The position numbers were made by a program, and so were the translations under genes. Below the pieces are notes generated by a model. That model searched no databases, was not told where the DNA came from, and was given only the letters and a program-made list of their open reading frames with translations. Shown here in pieces: positions 1 through 6,922 of a stretch of DNA of 22,315 nucleotides (position 1 is its first letter; each line of letters begins with the position of its first letter). The stretch comes from an uncultured Collinsella sp. Its GTDB lineage: Bacteria; Actinomycetota; Coriobacteriia; Coriobacteriales; Coriobacteriaceae. The stretch lies in the NCBI GenBank assembly GCA_958407085.1, contig CATYHY010000006.1:1-22315 (forward strand). The letters run 5' to 3'.

Positions 1-855
1 GCGGTCGCGGCCCTGCGCGCCGAGGGGCACGCGCTCGGGCACCTGCTCGCATGCGCCGAGCTCAAGCGGTCGACCTACTACTACGCCCTCGCGCACCCGC
101 CGAGGCCCACGCGCGCCGAGCTCTGGGAGGCGGCCGCCGAGATCTTCTCGCGCACCGCCAACGGCTGCGGGCACCGGCAGATAGCGATGTGCCTCAGGGC
201 GGAAGAGGGGGCCGTGATAGCCAACAAGACCGTGCTCAAGATGATGCGCGAGATGGGGATTCGCTGCGGCATCAGACGCGAGACGGCCTACCACAGGTAC
301 AACTCGTACAAGGGCGTCGTCGGCAGAACGTTCGAGAACGTGATCGCGAGGGATTTCGACGCCGGGGCCCCGTGGCAGAAGCTGGGGACGGACGTCACCG
401 AGTTCAAGGTGGCTGGCGGTAAGGCCTACTGGGCCCCGACGCTGGACTTCTGCACCAAGGAGATCGTGGCGAGCGACATATCGACCACGCCCGACATGGC
501 CCAGCAGGCGAGGATGCTCGACGAGCTGCTGTCCAAGATCCCCGAGGGCGCCGCCCCGACCATGCACTCGGACCGGGGCTGGCAGTACCAGCACGCCTCA
601 TACACATCCAGGCTCGAGGCCGCCGGTATCGTCCAGAGCATGTCCAGGAAGGCGAACTGCATCGACAATGCCGCCACCGAGCAGCTCTTCGGCCACGTCA
701 AGGACGAGTTCTACAGGGGCCGCGAGTGGAAGACGTTCGAGGATTTCAAACGCGACCTGGAGGAATACATAGTCCACTGGAACACGAGCCGGAGGCAGGT
801 AAGATTGAAGGGCCTGACCCCGGAGGAGTACCGGAATCAGGCCCTTGCGGCCTAG
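1..855 (+). CDS. IS3-family transposase OrfB, DDE/rve integrase core (5' partial)
   Basis: This is the catalytic subunit that cuts and joins IS ends. The frame is open from base 1 with no start codon, so 284 residues of the C-terminal part are visible. An HTH_21-like segment comes first (an STYYY motif near residues 24-28, then GCGHRQI). The rve core follows with all three catalytic acids: D in LGTDVTEF, D in MHSDRGWQYQ, and E in NAATEQLFGHVKDEFY. The C-terminal end carries the usual YIxxWNTxRRQxxLKGLTPEEYR pattern of the IS150 group. No internal stop is seen, so this part looks intact. Functional OrfAB normally needs a -1 frameshift from orfA, which is outside the window. Confidence 0.93.
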   Translation, partial: AVAALRAEGHALGHLLACAELKRSTYYYALAHPPRPTRAELWEAAAEIFSRTANGCGHRQIAMCLRAEEGAVIANKTVLKMMREMGIRCGIRRETAYHRYNSYKGVVGRTFENVIARDFDAGAPWQKLGTDVTEFKVAGGKAYWAPTLDFCTKEIVASDISTTPDMAQQARMLDELLSKIPEGAAPTMHSDRGWQYQHASYTSRLEAAGIVQSMSRKANCIDNAATEQLFGHVKDEFYRGREWKTFEDFKRDLEEYIVHWNTSRRQVRLKGLTPEEYRNQALAA

Positions 856-893
856 TCGCTATTTAGGGCGTCCAAGATTTGGGGCGCGGTTCA
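1..893 (+). mobile_element. IS3-family (IS150-like) insertion sequence, right part only
   Basis: The window opens inside an insertion sequence: the transposase frame is open from base 1 and stops at 855. The probable right terminal repeat follows at about 866-893. Read inwards on the minus strand it begins TGAACCGCGCCCCAAATCTT and continues TGGACG, resembling the IS150 terminal repeat as I remember it. The left end, the orfA frame and any target duplication lie outside the window, so the exact end at 893 is inferred. Confidence 0.75.
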
Positions 894-937
894 CTGAATC
901 TGGGACGGGGCCAAAGGGGAAGGCAAATCGAGCTTTA

Positions 938-1180
938 TTACGTGAGCGAGTAGCCGTTGGTGCCGATCTTGCCGACGACATTGGATGCCATCGAGATGAC
1001 ATCGCGGAGCTTGCCGGAATAAATCGAAAGCACGGAGACAAGTGCGAGGGCAAGCAGGCCGATGAGGATGATCATCTCGGTGGAGATGACGGCACCGAAC
1101 TTCTCGTTGGCAGCGCGACGGACATTGTAGGTCTTGGCCGCGAGATACGTGGCCATGGCGTTCATGGTTGCTGAATCCAT
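938..1180 (-). CDS. Flp-type (Flp1-like) pilin-like small membrane protein
   Basis: An 80-residue protein: a charged N-terminal segment (residues 1-28, including NVRRAANEKFG), one hydrophobic helix at about 36-55 (TEMIILIGLLALALVSVLSI), then an amphipathic tail. A Gly followed by a Glu at the edge of the helix is the layout of Flp/Tad pilins and Flp1-like proteins. The G-to-E spacing is one residue longer than the usual Flp cleavage site, so processing by a prepilin peptidase is uncertain. The start is set by GGAG six bases upstream of ATG 1180. No Tad assembly ATPase, TadB/C or prepilin peptidase is in the window, so the pilin is alone here. Its upstream region carries the shared GGTGMCA repeat. 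Pilin function is inference; a generic single-pass membrane peptide is the alternative. Confidence 0.72.
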   Translation of the reverse strand: MDSATMNAMATYLAAKTYNVRRAANEKFGAVISTEMIILIGLLALALVSVLSIYSGKLRDVISMASNVVGKIGTNGYSLT

Positions 1181-1253
1181 GATGCACTCCTTTCGGTTGG
1201 GGGTTCGAGTCTTCAGCCCCCGTCGACACGATGGGATGGACCTCCACCCCCAA

Positions 1254-1282
1254 ATAAGATTTTGCCCCGCGAAATGCATCAA
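1254..1282 (-). promoter_or_regulatory. Candidate promoter of the pilin-like gene
   Basis: Read on the minus strand, TTGATG (-35-like) is followed after 17 bases by TCTTAT (-10-like). Each has four of six consensus bases. The position, about 75 bases before the ATG, suits the pilin-like gene. This is a visual match only. Confidence 0.35.
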
Positions 1283-1292
1283 CAGAAGGTTA

Positions 1293-1322
1293 TTTGGTGC
1301 CAAGGGGTGACAAATGGTGACA
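1293..1322 (+). promoter_or_regulatory. Shared GGTGMCA repeat site 1 (three direct repeats)
   Basis: TTTGGTGCCAAGGGGTGACA lies at 1293-1312. GGTGCCA starts at 1296, GGTGACA at 1306 and a third GGTGACA at 1316, a period of exactly 10 bp. The site sits between the divergent pilin-like gene (ATG 1180) and the exonuclease-like gene (ATG 1483). Near-identical 20-bp copies occur at 2950, 13274 and 14991. An operator for a protein binding one DNA face is the simplest reading. Confidence 0.7.
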
Positions 1323-1360
1323 TGGAAAAACGCAGATAGACCACTACGTACGCGGCCGTA

Positions 1361-1372
1361 CAACATATGTTC
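1361..1372. promoter_or_regulatory. GAAC-N4-GTTC-like palindrome (CAACATATGTTC)
   Basis: The inverted repeat AACATATGTT, read as CAACATATGTTC, is one base away from the GAAC-N4-GTTC form. It lies 38 bases after the third GGTGACA repeat. Similar palindromes (GAACACTTGTTC) follow two of the other shared sites. The form resembles Gram-positive LexA boxes, but assignment to LexA is inference. Confidence 0.35.
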
Positions 1373-1482
1373 GACAAGATTTAATTACCTCTTGGTCGCA
1401 GGAGCCACAATAAGCCTATCCAGCGCTGGGATAGAGTCGAGGCAGCTAACGCGAGGTCACCGACTAGTGAGAGGAACGGCGT

Positions 1483-2133
1483 ATGGCATGCGTGCGTGTA
1501 ACCGGATCGGCCGATGAGATCGAGCTCTTTGCGCGTTCCCTCGGCATGATCCCGAAGCTGCACCGCCGTCGTGACGGCATGATGGCCGGCTATTTCGAGG
1601 TGCAGGCCCCGAAGGTTGTCTGCCTGGACCTCGGGACGACGGGACCCAACCCCGTTGAAGACGAGATCGTGGCCATCGCGATCGTGGACTGGGCGGGAAA
1701 TGTGCTCCATGAGGGGAAATACAGGCCAAGTCGTATGGAGCTATGGCAGGCGGCATCTGAGGTCAACGGGGTGGCCCCCGACAACCAGATAGACCTCCCC
1801 TCCTTTTTCGACGACCAGGTAAAGATTAGGGAGATCATCTGGGGCGCCGACGAAGTTATCGTCTATAACGCCCCGCGCGTCATGAGGTTCCTGGAGTACA
1901 ACGACGCTGCGCCCAGTTCAGGCACCAGAGTCACCGATGCAATGTATGAGTATTGCCGCTGGCTCGGAAAAGCGAGCCGCGACTCCAATTGCCTCGCGCA
2001 CATCGAGTTAGCCGACGCAGTGGTTCGAATCGGATATGCCTGGGAAAACAGTCCGCACGTGAGCGTGACAAATGCACTCGCCTGCCTCGCTGTCCAAAAA
2101 TGGATTGAGGGGCAGGCGAATGAAGAACAGTAA
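1483..2133 (+). CDS. DEDD (DnaQ/RNase T-like) exonuclease-fold protein, catalytic site degenerate
   Basis: A 216-residue protein. Residues 45-210 follow the DEDDh exonuclease pattern: VVCLDLGTTGPNP (ExoI, 46-57), a DEIVAIAIVDW strand, an EVNGV-like 'HG(I/V)' segment, VIVYNAPRVMRFLE (ExoII, 125-138) and HVSVTNALACLA (ExoIII, 192-203). The catalytic positions are mostly gone: the DxE motif reads DLG (D49 kept, Glu replaced by Gly51), the ExoII Asp is V133 and the ExoIII Asp is N197; only D49 and H192 remain. It is therefore probably a binding or regulatory protein rather than a nuclease. Residues 1-44 are unrecognised. AGAGG eight bases before ATG 1483 supports the start. A strong hairpin follows the stop. 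Confidence 0.82.
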   Translation: MACVRVTGSADEIELFARSLGMIPKLHRRRDGMMAGYFEVQAPKVVCLDLGTTGPNPVEDEIVAIAIVDWAGNVLHEGKYRPSRMELWQAASEVNGVAPDNQIDLPSFFDDQVKIREIIWGADEVIVYNAPRVMRFLEYNDAAPSSGTRVTDAMYEYCRWLGKASRDSNCLAHIELADAVVRIGYAWENSPHVSVTNALACLAVQKWIEGQANEEQ

Positions 2134-2147
2134 GCTTTCTTAATACA

Positions 2148-2166
2148 GGGCTTGCACAGCAGGCCC
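2148..2166 (+). terminator. Rho-independent terminator after the exonuclease-like gene
   Basis: GGGCTTGC and GCAGGCCC form an eight-pair stem (one G-U) with an ACA loop. A T-rich stretch (GAGTTTGTTTC) follows 15 bases after the exonuclease-like stop codon. Confidence 0.6.
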
Positions 2167-2230
2167 ATCGAGTTTGTTTCATCTTTGATTCAAGGGATGG
2201 TTGCTTCTGTCAATTCCACGGGATGATCTC

Positions 2231-2261
2231 ACCGGGCGTCAAGACACTTAGGAAACCCGGT
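2231..2261 (+). promoter_or_regulatory. Leader hairpin before the 60-aa acidic protein gene
   Basis: ACCGGG at 2231-2236 can pair with CCCGGT at 2256-2261 across a 19-base loop. The stem ends just before the ribosome site GGAGAGG (2264-2270). It could affect translation or be an upstream terminator; no experiment-like evidence is present. Confidence 0.3.
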
Positions 2262-2278
2262 TTGGAGAGGTGATTAGC

Positions 2279-2461
2279 ATGAACGTTAACGATTTTATGG
2301 CGAAGCACGATATCACCGATGCCGACCTCGAGCGCATGGCCGCCCCCTATGAGGATGGCGGCTTCGAGCCCGAACCCGACGGAAAGGTATTCGACGGCTC
2401 GCACCTCGATACGATCGGCACTCGCCGTGTGACGGTGATTCACGATGAGAAGAATACTTAG
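2279..2461 (+). CDS. Small acidic protein of unknown function (60 aa)
   Basis: ATG 2279 is chosen over GTG 2270 because GGAGAGG ends eight bases before it. The protein has an N-terminal helix (MNVNDFMAKHDITDADLERMAAPYE), an acidic Pro/Glu linker (GGFEPEPDGK) and a C-terminal basic/beta stretch (GSHLDTIGTRRVTVIHDE). The size, charge and two-part layout resemble type II antitoxins or small modulators, but no toxin partner is adjacent in the same direction. It sits between the exonuclease-like gene and the convergent HNH gene; only 20 bases separate the two stop codons. I do not recognise a named family. Confidence 0.68.
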   Translation: MNVNDFMAKHDITDADLERMAAPYEDGGFEPEPDGKVFDGSHLDTIGTRRVTVIHDEKNT

Positions 2462-2481
2462 AGGGTTTGCTGTCAGATACG

Positions 2482-2883
2482 CTACTCCTCGTATTTGTTT
2501 CCCTTCCCGCAATTGCAATCCTCGCAGAGCGTCTGCAGATTGCTTATTACGGACTTTCCCCCGCGTGAGACGGGCTTGATATGGTCGACGTGGAGCTTCA
2601 CCCCGTCCTCGCGCCCCCGTCCGCACTTGACGCACCTGAAGCCGTCACGGCGCAGCACGTCATAGCGCATCGCACGCGTGACCTTCGCGCGCTCCTCGTC
2701 ATTGGCCATACGCCGGTCCTGATACTCCAGGCGTCGCTTCTCTCGTTCCTTTTTCTTCTTGGACTTGCGATGCTCCTTTATAAGCATCGTCAGAATCGTC
2801 TCTGCCGCCCAAAGCACGATGGCAAACTGAATAAGTGGCATGAGCGACTGGAATACCTGGGTATAGACATCGGATGTATCCAT
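2482..2883 (-). CDS. Membrane-anchored HNH endonuclease
   Basis: A 133-residue protein beginning at ATG 2883, with GGAAGGGA just upstream (a longer frame to 2970 lacks a ribosome site). Residues 7-35 form one membrane helix (FQSLMPLIQFAIVLWAAETILTML). A very basic coiled segment (KEHRKSKKKKEREKRR) follows, then a complete HNH domain from about residue 70: RYDVLRRDGFRCVKCG, LHVDHIKPVSRGG, SNLQTLCEDCNCGKGNK. Both zinc CxxC pairs and the DHI His/Asp are present, so catalysis looks possible. HNH domains nick or cut DNA; tethering one to the inner membrane is uncommon and suggests action on incoming DNA, which is inference. It is transcribed away from the shared site at 2950. Confidence 0.88.
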   Translation of the reverse strand: MDTSDVYTQVFQSLMPLIQFAIVLWAAETILTMLIKEHRKSKKKKEREKRRLEYQDRRMANDEERAKVTRAMRYDVLRRDGFRCVKCGRGREDGVKLHVDHIKPVSRGGKSVISNLQTLCEDCNCGKGNKYEE

Positions 2884-2949
2884 AGCGTTCCCTTCCGTTG
2901 AAAACAGACGCTTCAAGCATAAAATCCCGTAAACGCCGCCACTCTCCCA

Positions 2950-2969
2950 CTTGGTGCCATAAGGTGACA
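2950..2969 (+). promoter_or_regulatory. Shared GGTGMCA repeat site 2
   Basis: CTTGGTGCCATAAGGTGACA has GGTGCCA at 2953 and GGTGACA at 2963, again 10 bp apart. It lies between the divergent HNH gene (ATG 2883) and the operon starting at 3059. It matches the other sites at all positions except the first base and the variable triplet. Confidence 0.7.
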
Positions 2970-2978
2970 CCTGACTAG

Positions 2979-2990
2979 GAACACTTGTTC
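2979..2990. promoter_or_regulatory. GAACACTTGTTC palindrome-like site
   Basis: GAAC-ACTT-GTTC begins nine bases after shared site 2. The same 12 bases occur at 14907-14918, near shared site 4. It could be a LexA-type box or another repressor site. Confidence 0.4.
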
Positions 2991-2994
2991 ATAG

Positions 2995-3048
2995 CCGTCC
3001 GCCCGACTGCCTTCGAAACGATGATTGGAACATCGAAAGATCGGACGG
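2995..3048 (+). promoter_or_regulatory. Structured leader of the 3059 operon
   Basis: CCGTCCG (2995-3001) can pair with CGGACGG (3042-3048), enclosing an inner CGATG/CATCG hairpin (3019-3035). The outer stem touches the ribosome site GGAGGGAGAG that precedes ATG 3059, so folding could limit translation. No known riboswitch class is recognised. Confidence 0.3.
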
Positions 3049-3058
3049 AGGGAGAGAT

Positions 3059-3778
3059 ATGGCCGAGGAGCTTGACCCTAGCATGCTTCCGAATTGGCTG
3101 AGGGACATGGATGACGGCCCGTCGGTAAGGCCCGGTGCAGACGATGGCGCCCGCTACGGCCTCACATGGTGCGGTAGCTTCACAGTCCACGGCCTCGGAT
3201 TCCAGGCAATGAATGGGACGACGACCGATTTCGCGATGGCTTGGCCCATCGGCAACGGGGCCTGGCAGGTATTGCAGGACGCCTACGACATCTATGACCC
3301 CGCCGCCGGGCAGGACGGCTATATCGAGACCGACGATCTCAACGACATTATGCGCGAGAACGGGTTCCGTTCCCTCAATTCATTTACTGCCGCAGAGGGC
3401 GAGGGGTGGCGCGAGAGCCTTACGCGCGCCGTCGCCGCAAGGTGGTGCAGGGAGCGATACTCGGTCCCCCTGACCTTTATCGATGGGCCCTCTTCGCTAT
3501 CCAGGCTCGTCTCCTGCGCCACCGCGTTCGACCCGTATTCGGACAGGGCACTCGTCGCCACCGCGATCGAGCGGGAGATGGTGCGCCAGGAAAACGCCTA
3601 CAACATGGCCGCTTACGTCAACGCACGCGAGCTCAAGGGCGCGCAGCTTCGCTCCATCGCGGTCGTTCCAGACAAGTCAGTTGGACATGGAATGGGAACG
3701 TTGGCAACAGGAGACCAGCGTCGCCAACAAGACCCGAGAGCAAACGACCGCGGGCACAAGTTCGGGCATCAGCGATAG
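3059..3778 (+). CDS. Unknown protein, first gene of a three-gene operon; possible 3' frameshift
   Basis: As read, 239 residues from ATG 3059, behind a strong GGAGGGAGAG. No known domain is recognised. It is soluble and acidic. Near residues 187-191 it has a YVNAR element like FVNARYA and FINARYA near the ends of the two following genes, hinting at a common C-terminal module. After about base 3680 the reading frame turns into a basic, low-complexity tail with poorer third-position GC. The overlapping +1 frame (to 3824) instead reads MEWERWQQETSVANKTREQT with better codon use. A one-base indel near 3675-3685 is therefore possible, but the frame-0 continuation would run 31 bases into the next gene, so the case is open. 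As read, the stop leaves 15 bases to the next ATG. Confidence 0.72.
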   Translation: MAEELDPSMLPNWLRDMDDGPSVRPGADDGARYGLTWCGSFTVHGLGFQAMNGTTTDFAMAWPIGNGAWQVLQDAYDIYDPAAGQDGYIETDDLNDIMRENGFRSLNSFTAAEGEGWRESLTRAVAARWCRERYSVPLTFIDGPSSLSRLVSCATAFDPYSDRALVATAIEREMVRQENAYNMAAYVNARELKGAQLRSIAVVPDKSVGHGMGTLATGDQRRQQDPRANDRGHKFGHQR

Positions 3779-3793
3779 AAAGGTCAGATTGCA

Positions 3794-5290
3794 ATGTATG
3801 AGAGAGTGTGGAGCGGGGAGCTGAATTACCCTGACGAAGCCAAATGGGACCTTGCGCTCGATTTCGATCAGGAAACCGGGCTGTTCCGGTGCAGCGGCTC
3901 GTTGAACGGAGGGGCTATCGAGGCCCATGAGTGCGCAGACCCCGTAATCGCCGGGTATATGGAGAAATCGGATGACAAAATAGTACTGGACTCTAGATGG
4001 ATGCCGCTGATCCCGGCCGCTCCTCTGGAGATGCAGGGCAGATTCACCCCCTTCTCGTCCCCCGACCAGATAGTCTCGGGTACATGGCGTACCCCCAAGG
4101 ATTGGCCGGAGGCACGAAAGGCGGCGACGGTGGGAGACCTCGAGACCAGGATGCTCTACATCGTGTCGTCCGACGATGAAGTCAAATCCTACCGGATGGC
4201 CGTCAGGGAGTGCTCGAGGCTTCTGAACGGTATGTTCGAAGAGCCGTCTAAATGGCCACGGACCGCCATCGACTCGATGTTGGATTACCCACGCGGAACC
4301 ATGCCCGGAAATGAATTCCATGACGCGGGTCTCGACGGGCACATGCTCCCTCCGGAGTTCTCCGCGGCCGTCATCCGCAAGGGAAGCGCATTGAAGGGCA
4401 CGCTTCTGGGCTATCGCGACGCCGTGTACGCCCTCTTCGAGAGAGCCACGTCCGAAAGCCTGTTTGTAGAGCCGGACTGGCAGAACAGGTGCTTCGGCGT
4501 CATTCCCAGTGTCGATGTGGCGCAGTTCATCCGCGAGCTGTCCGAAGGGGACACCGTGACCCTATCGCTTGCCGCCAACTTCGACTCATTCGGGAAAAGT
4601 ACCGTGGACCTGGGTGACGTGCAGCTCACCCTGAAGTCAGCCAACTGGTATAGGAACCAGCTCGGAGTCCTAAAGGTCTGGGACAGCTCTTTCAATGGCC
4701 AAGCCTTGGGAAAACTCCCCCTCGAGGAGCTTCACGACTATATCGAAAACTGCCTCAATGGCCTTCTCTATGAGAAATGGGAGGGCGTGTTTCTCGATGG
4801 GGAATACGGTGTCGACATAGACGACAAGGCGGACAGGGTCCTCATCTCCGCGGAGCTGGTCGGTAAGCATGACAACGTTGGCGAACACGGTATAGCTCAC
4901 GGGGAGTGCTCATGGAGGACCGTCTCATGGTCTAAAGCCGAGCACGTCTACCACGTCGAGCTGTACCGGGCTCGGAAGCATCTCAATGGGGCCCTCATGG
5001 GCACCGAGCAGGGCGAGAGGCAAATGGATGCCACCTTCGTATCGTTCCCATCGGAATACATGCCGGATATGCGCGCTATACCGATGATGATGACGGGCGA
5101 CTCGGAAACGTTCGTCAACGCCCGCTATGCGTGCGATCCCGACCGCCTGCTCAAGGGACGTTTACACGAGGGCTCCAGAAACAAGACGGTCCCCGGGACC
5201 GCCGCGCTTAAAGAGGGCCTGGCGAAACTCGACAAGAATGCAAAGGTAAATCAGTCGCAGAATAATGAAAGTCGTGGTCGGCATGTATGA
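3794..5290 (+). CDS. Unknown 498-aa protein, tandem paralogue of the next gene
   Basis: The function is not recognised. It is soluble, acidic and has no signal peptide or membrane helix. It aligns along its length with the following protein: MYERVWSG at the start, LDFDQETGLFR, CADPVIAG, a QIVSGTW..PKDWPEARK block (about 96-114), CSRLLNGMFEEPSKWPR (about 141-157), GYRDAVYALFE, FVNARYACDP and TAALKEGLAKLD near the C-terminus. A Gln/Asn/Lys-rich tail ends the protein. The start has a weak AAAGG about ten bases upstream. Its stop overlaps the next gene's start by eight bases, so the two are probably translationally coupled. Its role may be structural or in immunity or anti-immunity on an integrated element; this is a guess. 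Confidence 0.82.
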   Translation: MYERVWSGELNYPDEAKWDLALDFDQETGLFRCSGSLNGGAIEAHECADPVIAGYMEKSDDKIVLDSRWMPLIPAAPLEMQGRFTPFSSPDQIVSGTWRTPKDWPEARKAATVGDLETRMLYIVSSDDEVKSYRMAVRECSRLLNGMFEEPSKWPRTAIDSMLDYPRGTMPGNEFHDAGLDGHMLPPEFSAAVIRKGSALKGTLLGYRDAVYALFERATSESLFVEPDWQNRCFGVIPSVDVAQFIRELSEGDTVTLSLAANFDSFGKSTVDLGDVQLTLKSANWYRNQLGVLKVWDSSFNGQALGKLPLEELHDYIENCLNGLLYEKWEGVFLDGEYGVDIDDKADRVLISAELVGKHDNVGEHGIAHGECSWRTVSWSKAEHVYHVELYRARKHLNGALMGTEQGERQMDATFVSFPSEYMPDMRAIPMMMTGDSETFVNARYACDPDRLLKGRLHEGSRNKTVPGTAALKEGLAKLDKNAKVNQSQNNESRGRHV

Positions 5291-6794
5291 GAAGGTATGG
5301 AGTGGAGATGTTGATGGATACGAGATATCTCTCGATTTCATTGAACATCGCGGTCTGTTCAGATACACCGCGAAAAAGGATGGCGTGCTCATAAACGACC
5401 GCCTTTGCGCCGACCCGGTCGACGCCGGCCTCATGGATGCCCCCGGTGTCAAATGGAACAACAAGACGCCGCCACTCCCCGCCTCATCGTTTATCTCCTT
5501 CGAGGGCCGCTTCTCGATATTCGGCACGCCCGAGGATATTGTGGGCGGTACCTGGCTCTCTCCCGCCGACTGGCCGCAAGATCGTAAGAGGGTGGCGGTC
5601 TACGAGCTGGCCGGGCGCATGAATCGGATCGCGAGCCGTTATTCTATCGACCGCGTACCGGACGAGGCGTACTTGAATTTTGGCCTCATCGACTGCTCGA
5701 AGCGCCTGAACGCCATGTTCGGAGGTCCCGAAAAATGGCCGAGGGCCGCATTCGAGCTCCTGCTCACTGCCACCGGGTACAAGGAGCTCGCACTCGGAAA
5801 AAGCTTCGCCTACAGCGACCCGTACCTGCTCGCCGACCCGCGCAAGATGCCTAGGCAGGTCATCGAACAGATTCGCAAGGCGGCAACACCTAGTATGCGG
5901 CATGAGTTGCTCTCTTATCGAGACGCCGTTGTCAGCCTTTGCAAGGAGTCCCGCATGAAATACGGGGGCAACGCGGATACGTTCACAGTTCTGCCGTTCG
6001 TGAACGTCGCCGAGTTCATTGACGAAATCCGGCAGTCCGACAGGATACACGTCGACCTATATGCGGACTTCGATGGTGATGCCGTGCCAAAGGCCAACTT
6101 GGGACAGACTGCTATCACCCTCAATGACATAGATGCCGAGAAGATTAGGCTTAATCTGGACAGGGCTAGAGAGAAGCGAAATTACTATTGGTCGATGAGG
6201 GGCGAGGATCCCTCATCCAAGCTGAACTTATCATTCTCCACTTTCGAGTTGACTGAGTTGGTCGCGGCCATCAAGTCATGTGCCGACTGGAGCCTGTTCT
6301 TCAACCATCAGGTCCACTTCCCTGACCTCGGGTACGACCTCGACGCGTCCGGCGATTCCGATCGCATCCTCCTTGCCTGCGGCATGAGCGAGTGGCGCTC
6401 GGACGACGCCCAGGAGTGGATGGCCGTATCGCGCTCGAAATCAGATCGTCTCTACCATATCGAGCGCATCGACGCATGGGATTCCTACGAAGGGCTCGAA
6501 TTCGAGGTCACGGAATCGTACACCACTAAAATCTACCCGAGCGACCTCATCGACCAGATCGCGGCAGACCATAACGGGTTCAGGGAGACGGATGGCGTCC
6601 CACCCTTCATCAACGCACGCTACGCCGCCCAACTGGAGCATCTGCGTGAAGTTTATCCCCTGAAGCATAAGATCCCAGAGAATACGCCTAGCACAGCGGC
6701 ATTGAGGGACGGGCTCGCCAGGCTCGAGGGGAAGAAGGCTGAGAGGAAAAAGGCGCCCAGCCACGACAAGCGGCCGGGCTACTTCAACTATTGA
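5283..6794 (+). CDS. Unknown 503-aa protein, tandem paralogue of the previous gene
   Basis: ATG 5283 (MYEKVWSG) is chosen because it matches the paralogue's start exactly; ATG 5265 would add six residues and overlap further. It shares with its neighbour the LDFIEHRGLFR, CADPVDAG, EDIVGGTWLSPADWPQDRK, CSKRLNAMFGGPEKWPR, SYRDAVVSL, FINARYA and TAALRDGLARLEG blocks. About 50 extra residues fall in the middle, and the tail is rich in Lys/Arg (KKAERKKAP). It has no signal peptide or membrane helix. It overlaps the previous gene by eight bases and closes the operon. Conservation of the blocks with low identity elsewhere points to an old duplication with both copies under selection. The family is unknown to me. 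Confidence 0.82.
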   Translation: MYEKVWSGDVDGYEISLDFIEHRGLFRYTAKKDGVLINDRLCADPVDAGLMDAPGVKWNNKTPPLPASSFISFEGRFSIFGTPEDIVGGTWLSPADWPQDRKRVAVYELAGRMNRIASRYSIDRVPDEAYLNFGLIDCSKRLNAMFGGPEKWPRAAFELLLTATGYKELALGKSFAYSDPYLLADPRKMPRQVIEQIRKAATPSMRHELLSYRDAVVSLCKESRMKYGGNADTFTVLPFVNVAEFIDEIRQSDRIHVDLYADFDGDAVPKANLGQTAITLNDIDAEKIRLNLDRAREKRNYYWSMRGEDPSSKLNLSFSTFELTELVAAIKSCADWSLFFNHQVHFPDLGYDLDASGDSDRILLACGMSEWRSDDAQEWMAVSRSKSDRLYHIERIDAWDSYEGLEFEVTESYTTKIYPSDLIDQIAADHNGFRETDGVPPFINARYAAQLEHLREVYPLKHKIPENTPSTAALRDGLARLEGKKAERKKAPSHDKRPGYFNY

Positions 6795-6800
6795 TCGAAA

Positions 6801-6834
6801 AACCGGGGGAGCCGAACGCGACGCTCCCCCGGTT
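6801..6834 (-). terminator. Terminator of the secreted-protein operon, between convergent operons
   Basis: AACCGGGGGAGC and GCTCCCCCGGTT form a perfect 12-bp stem with a ten-base loop. Read on the minus strand, the stem is followed by TTTTTCG, giving a classical terminator for the operon ending at 6923. Lying six bases after the stop at 6794, it may also stop + strand transcripts, although no T-run follows on that side. Confidence 0.8.
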
Positions 6835-6922
6835 CCACTTCCCCGCGGGCCACTGCCCGCAGAATCAGCCATCAAAGCCGGTGCCCTTTGAATCCTTTCG
6901 TGCCCACATTGGCCGGTGCCCC

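Noticed and set aside
3677..4342. A 221-residue minus-strand frame overlapping the first two genes of the unknown operon.
   Set aside because: It has no ribosome site and no recognisable domain, and the + strand paralogy across the same DNA is decisive.
3059..6794. Assigning the unknown operon to ArdA/YodL-type anti-restriction or polyvalent proteins.
   Set aside because: The general feel (acidic, NAR element, Lys-rich tail) is suggestive, but no diagnostic motif could be pointed to.
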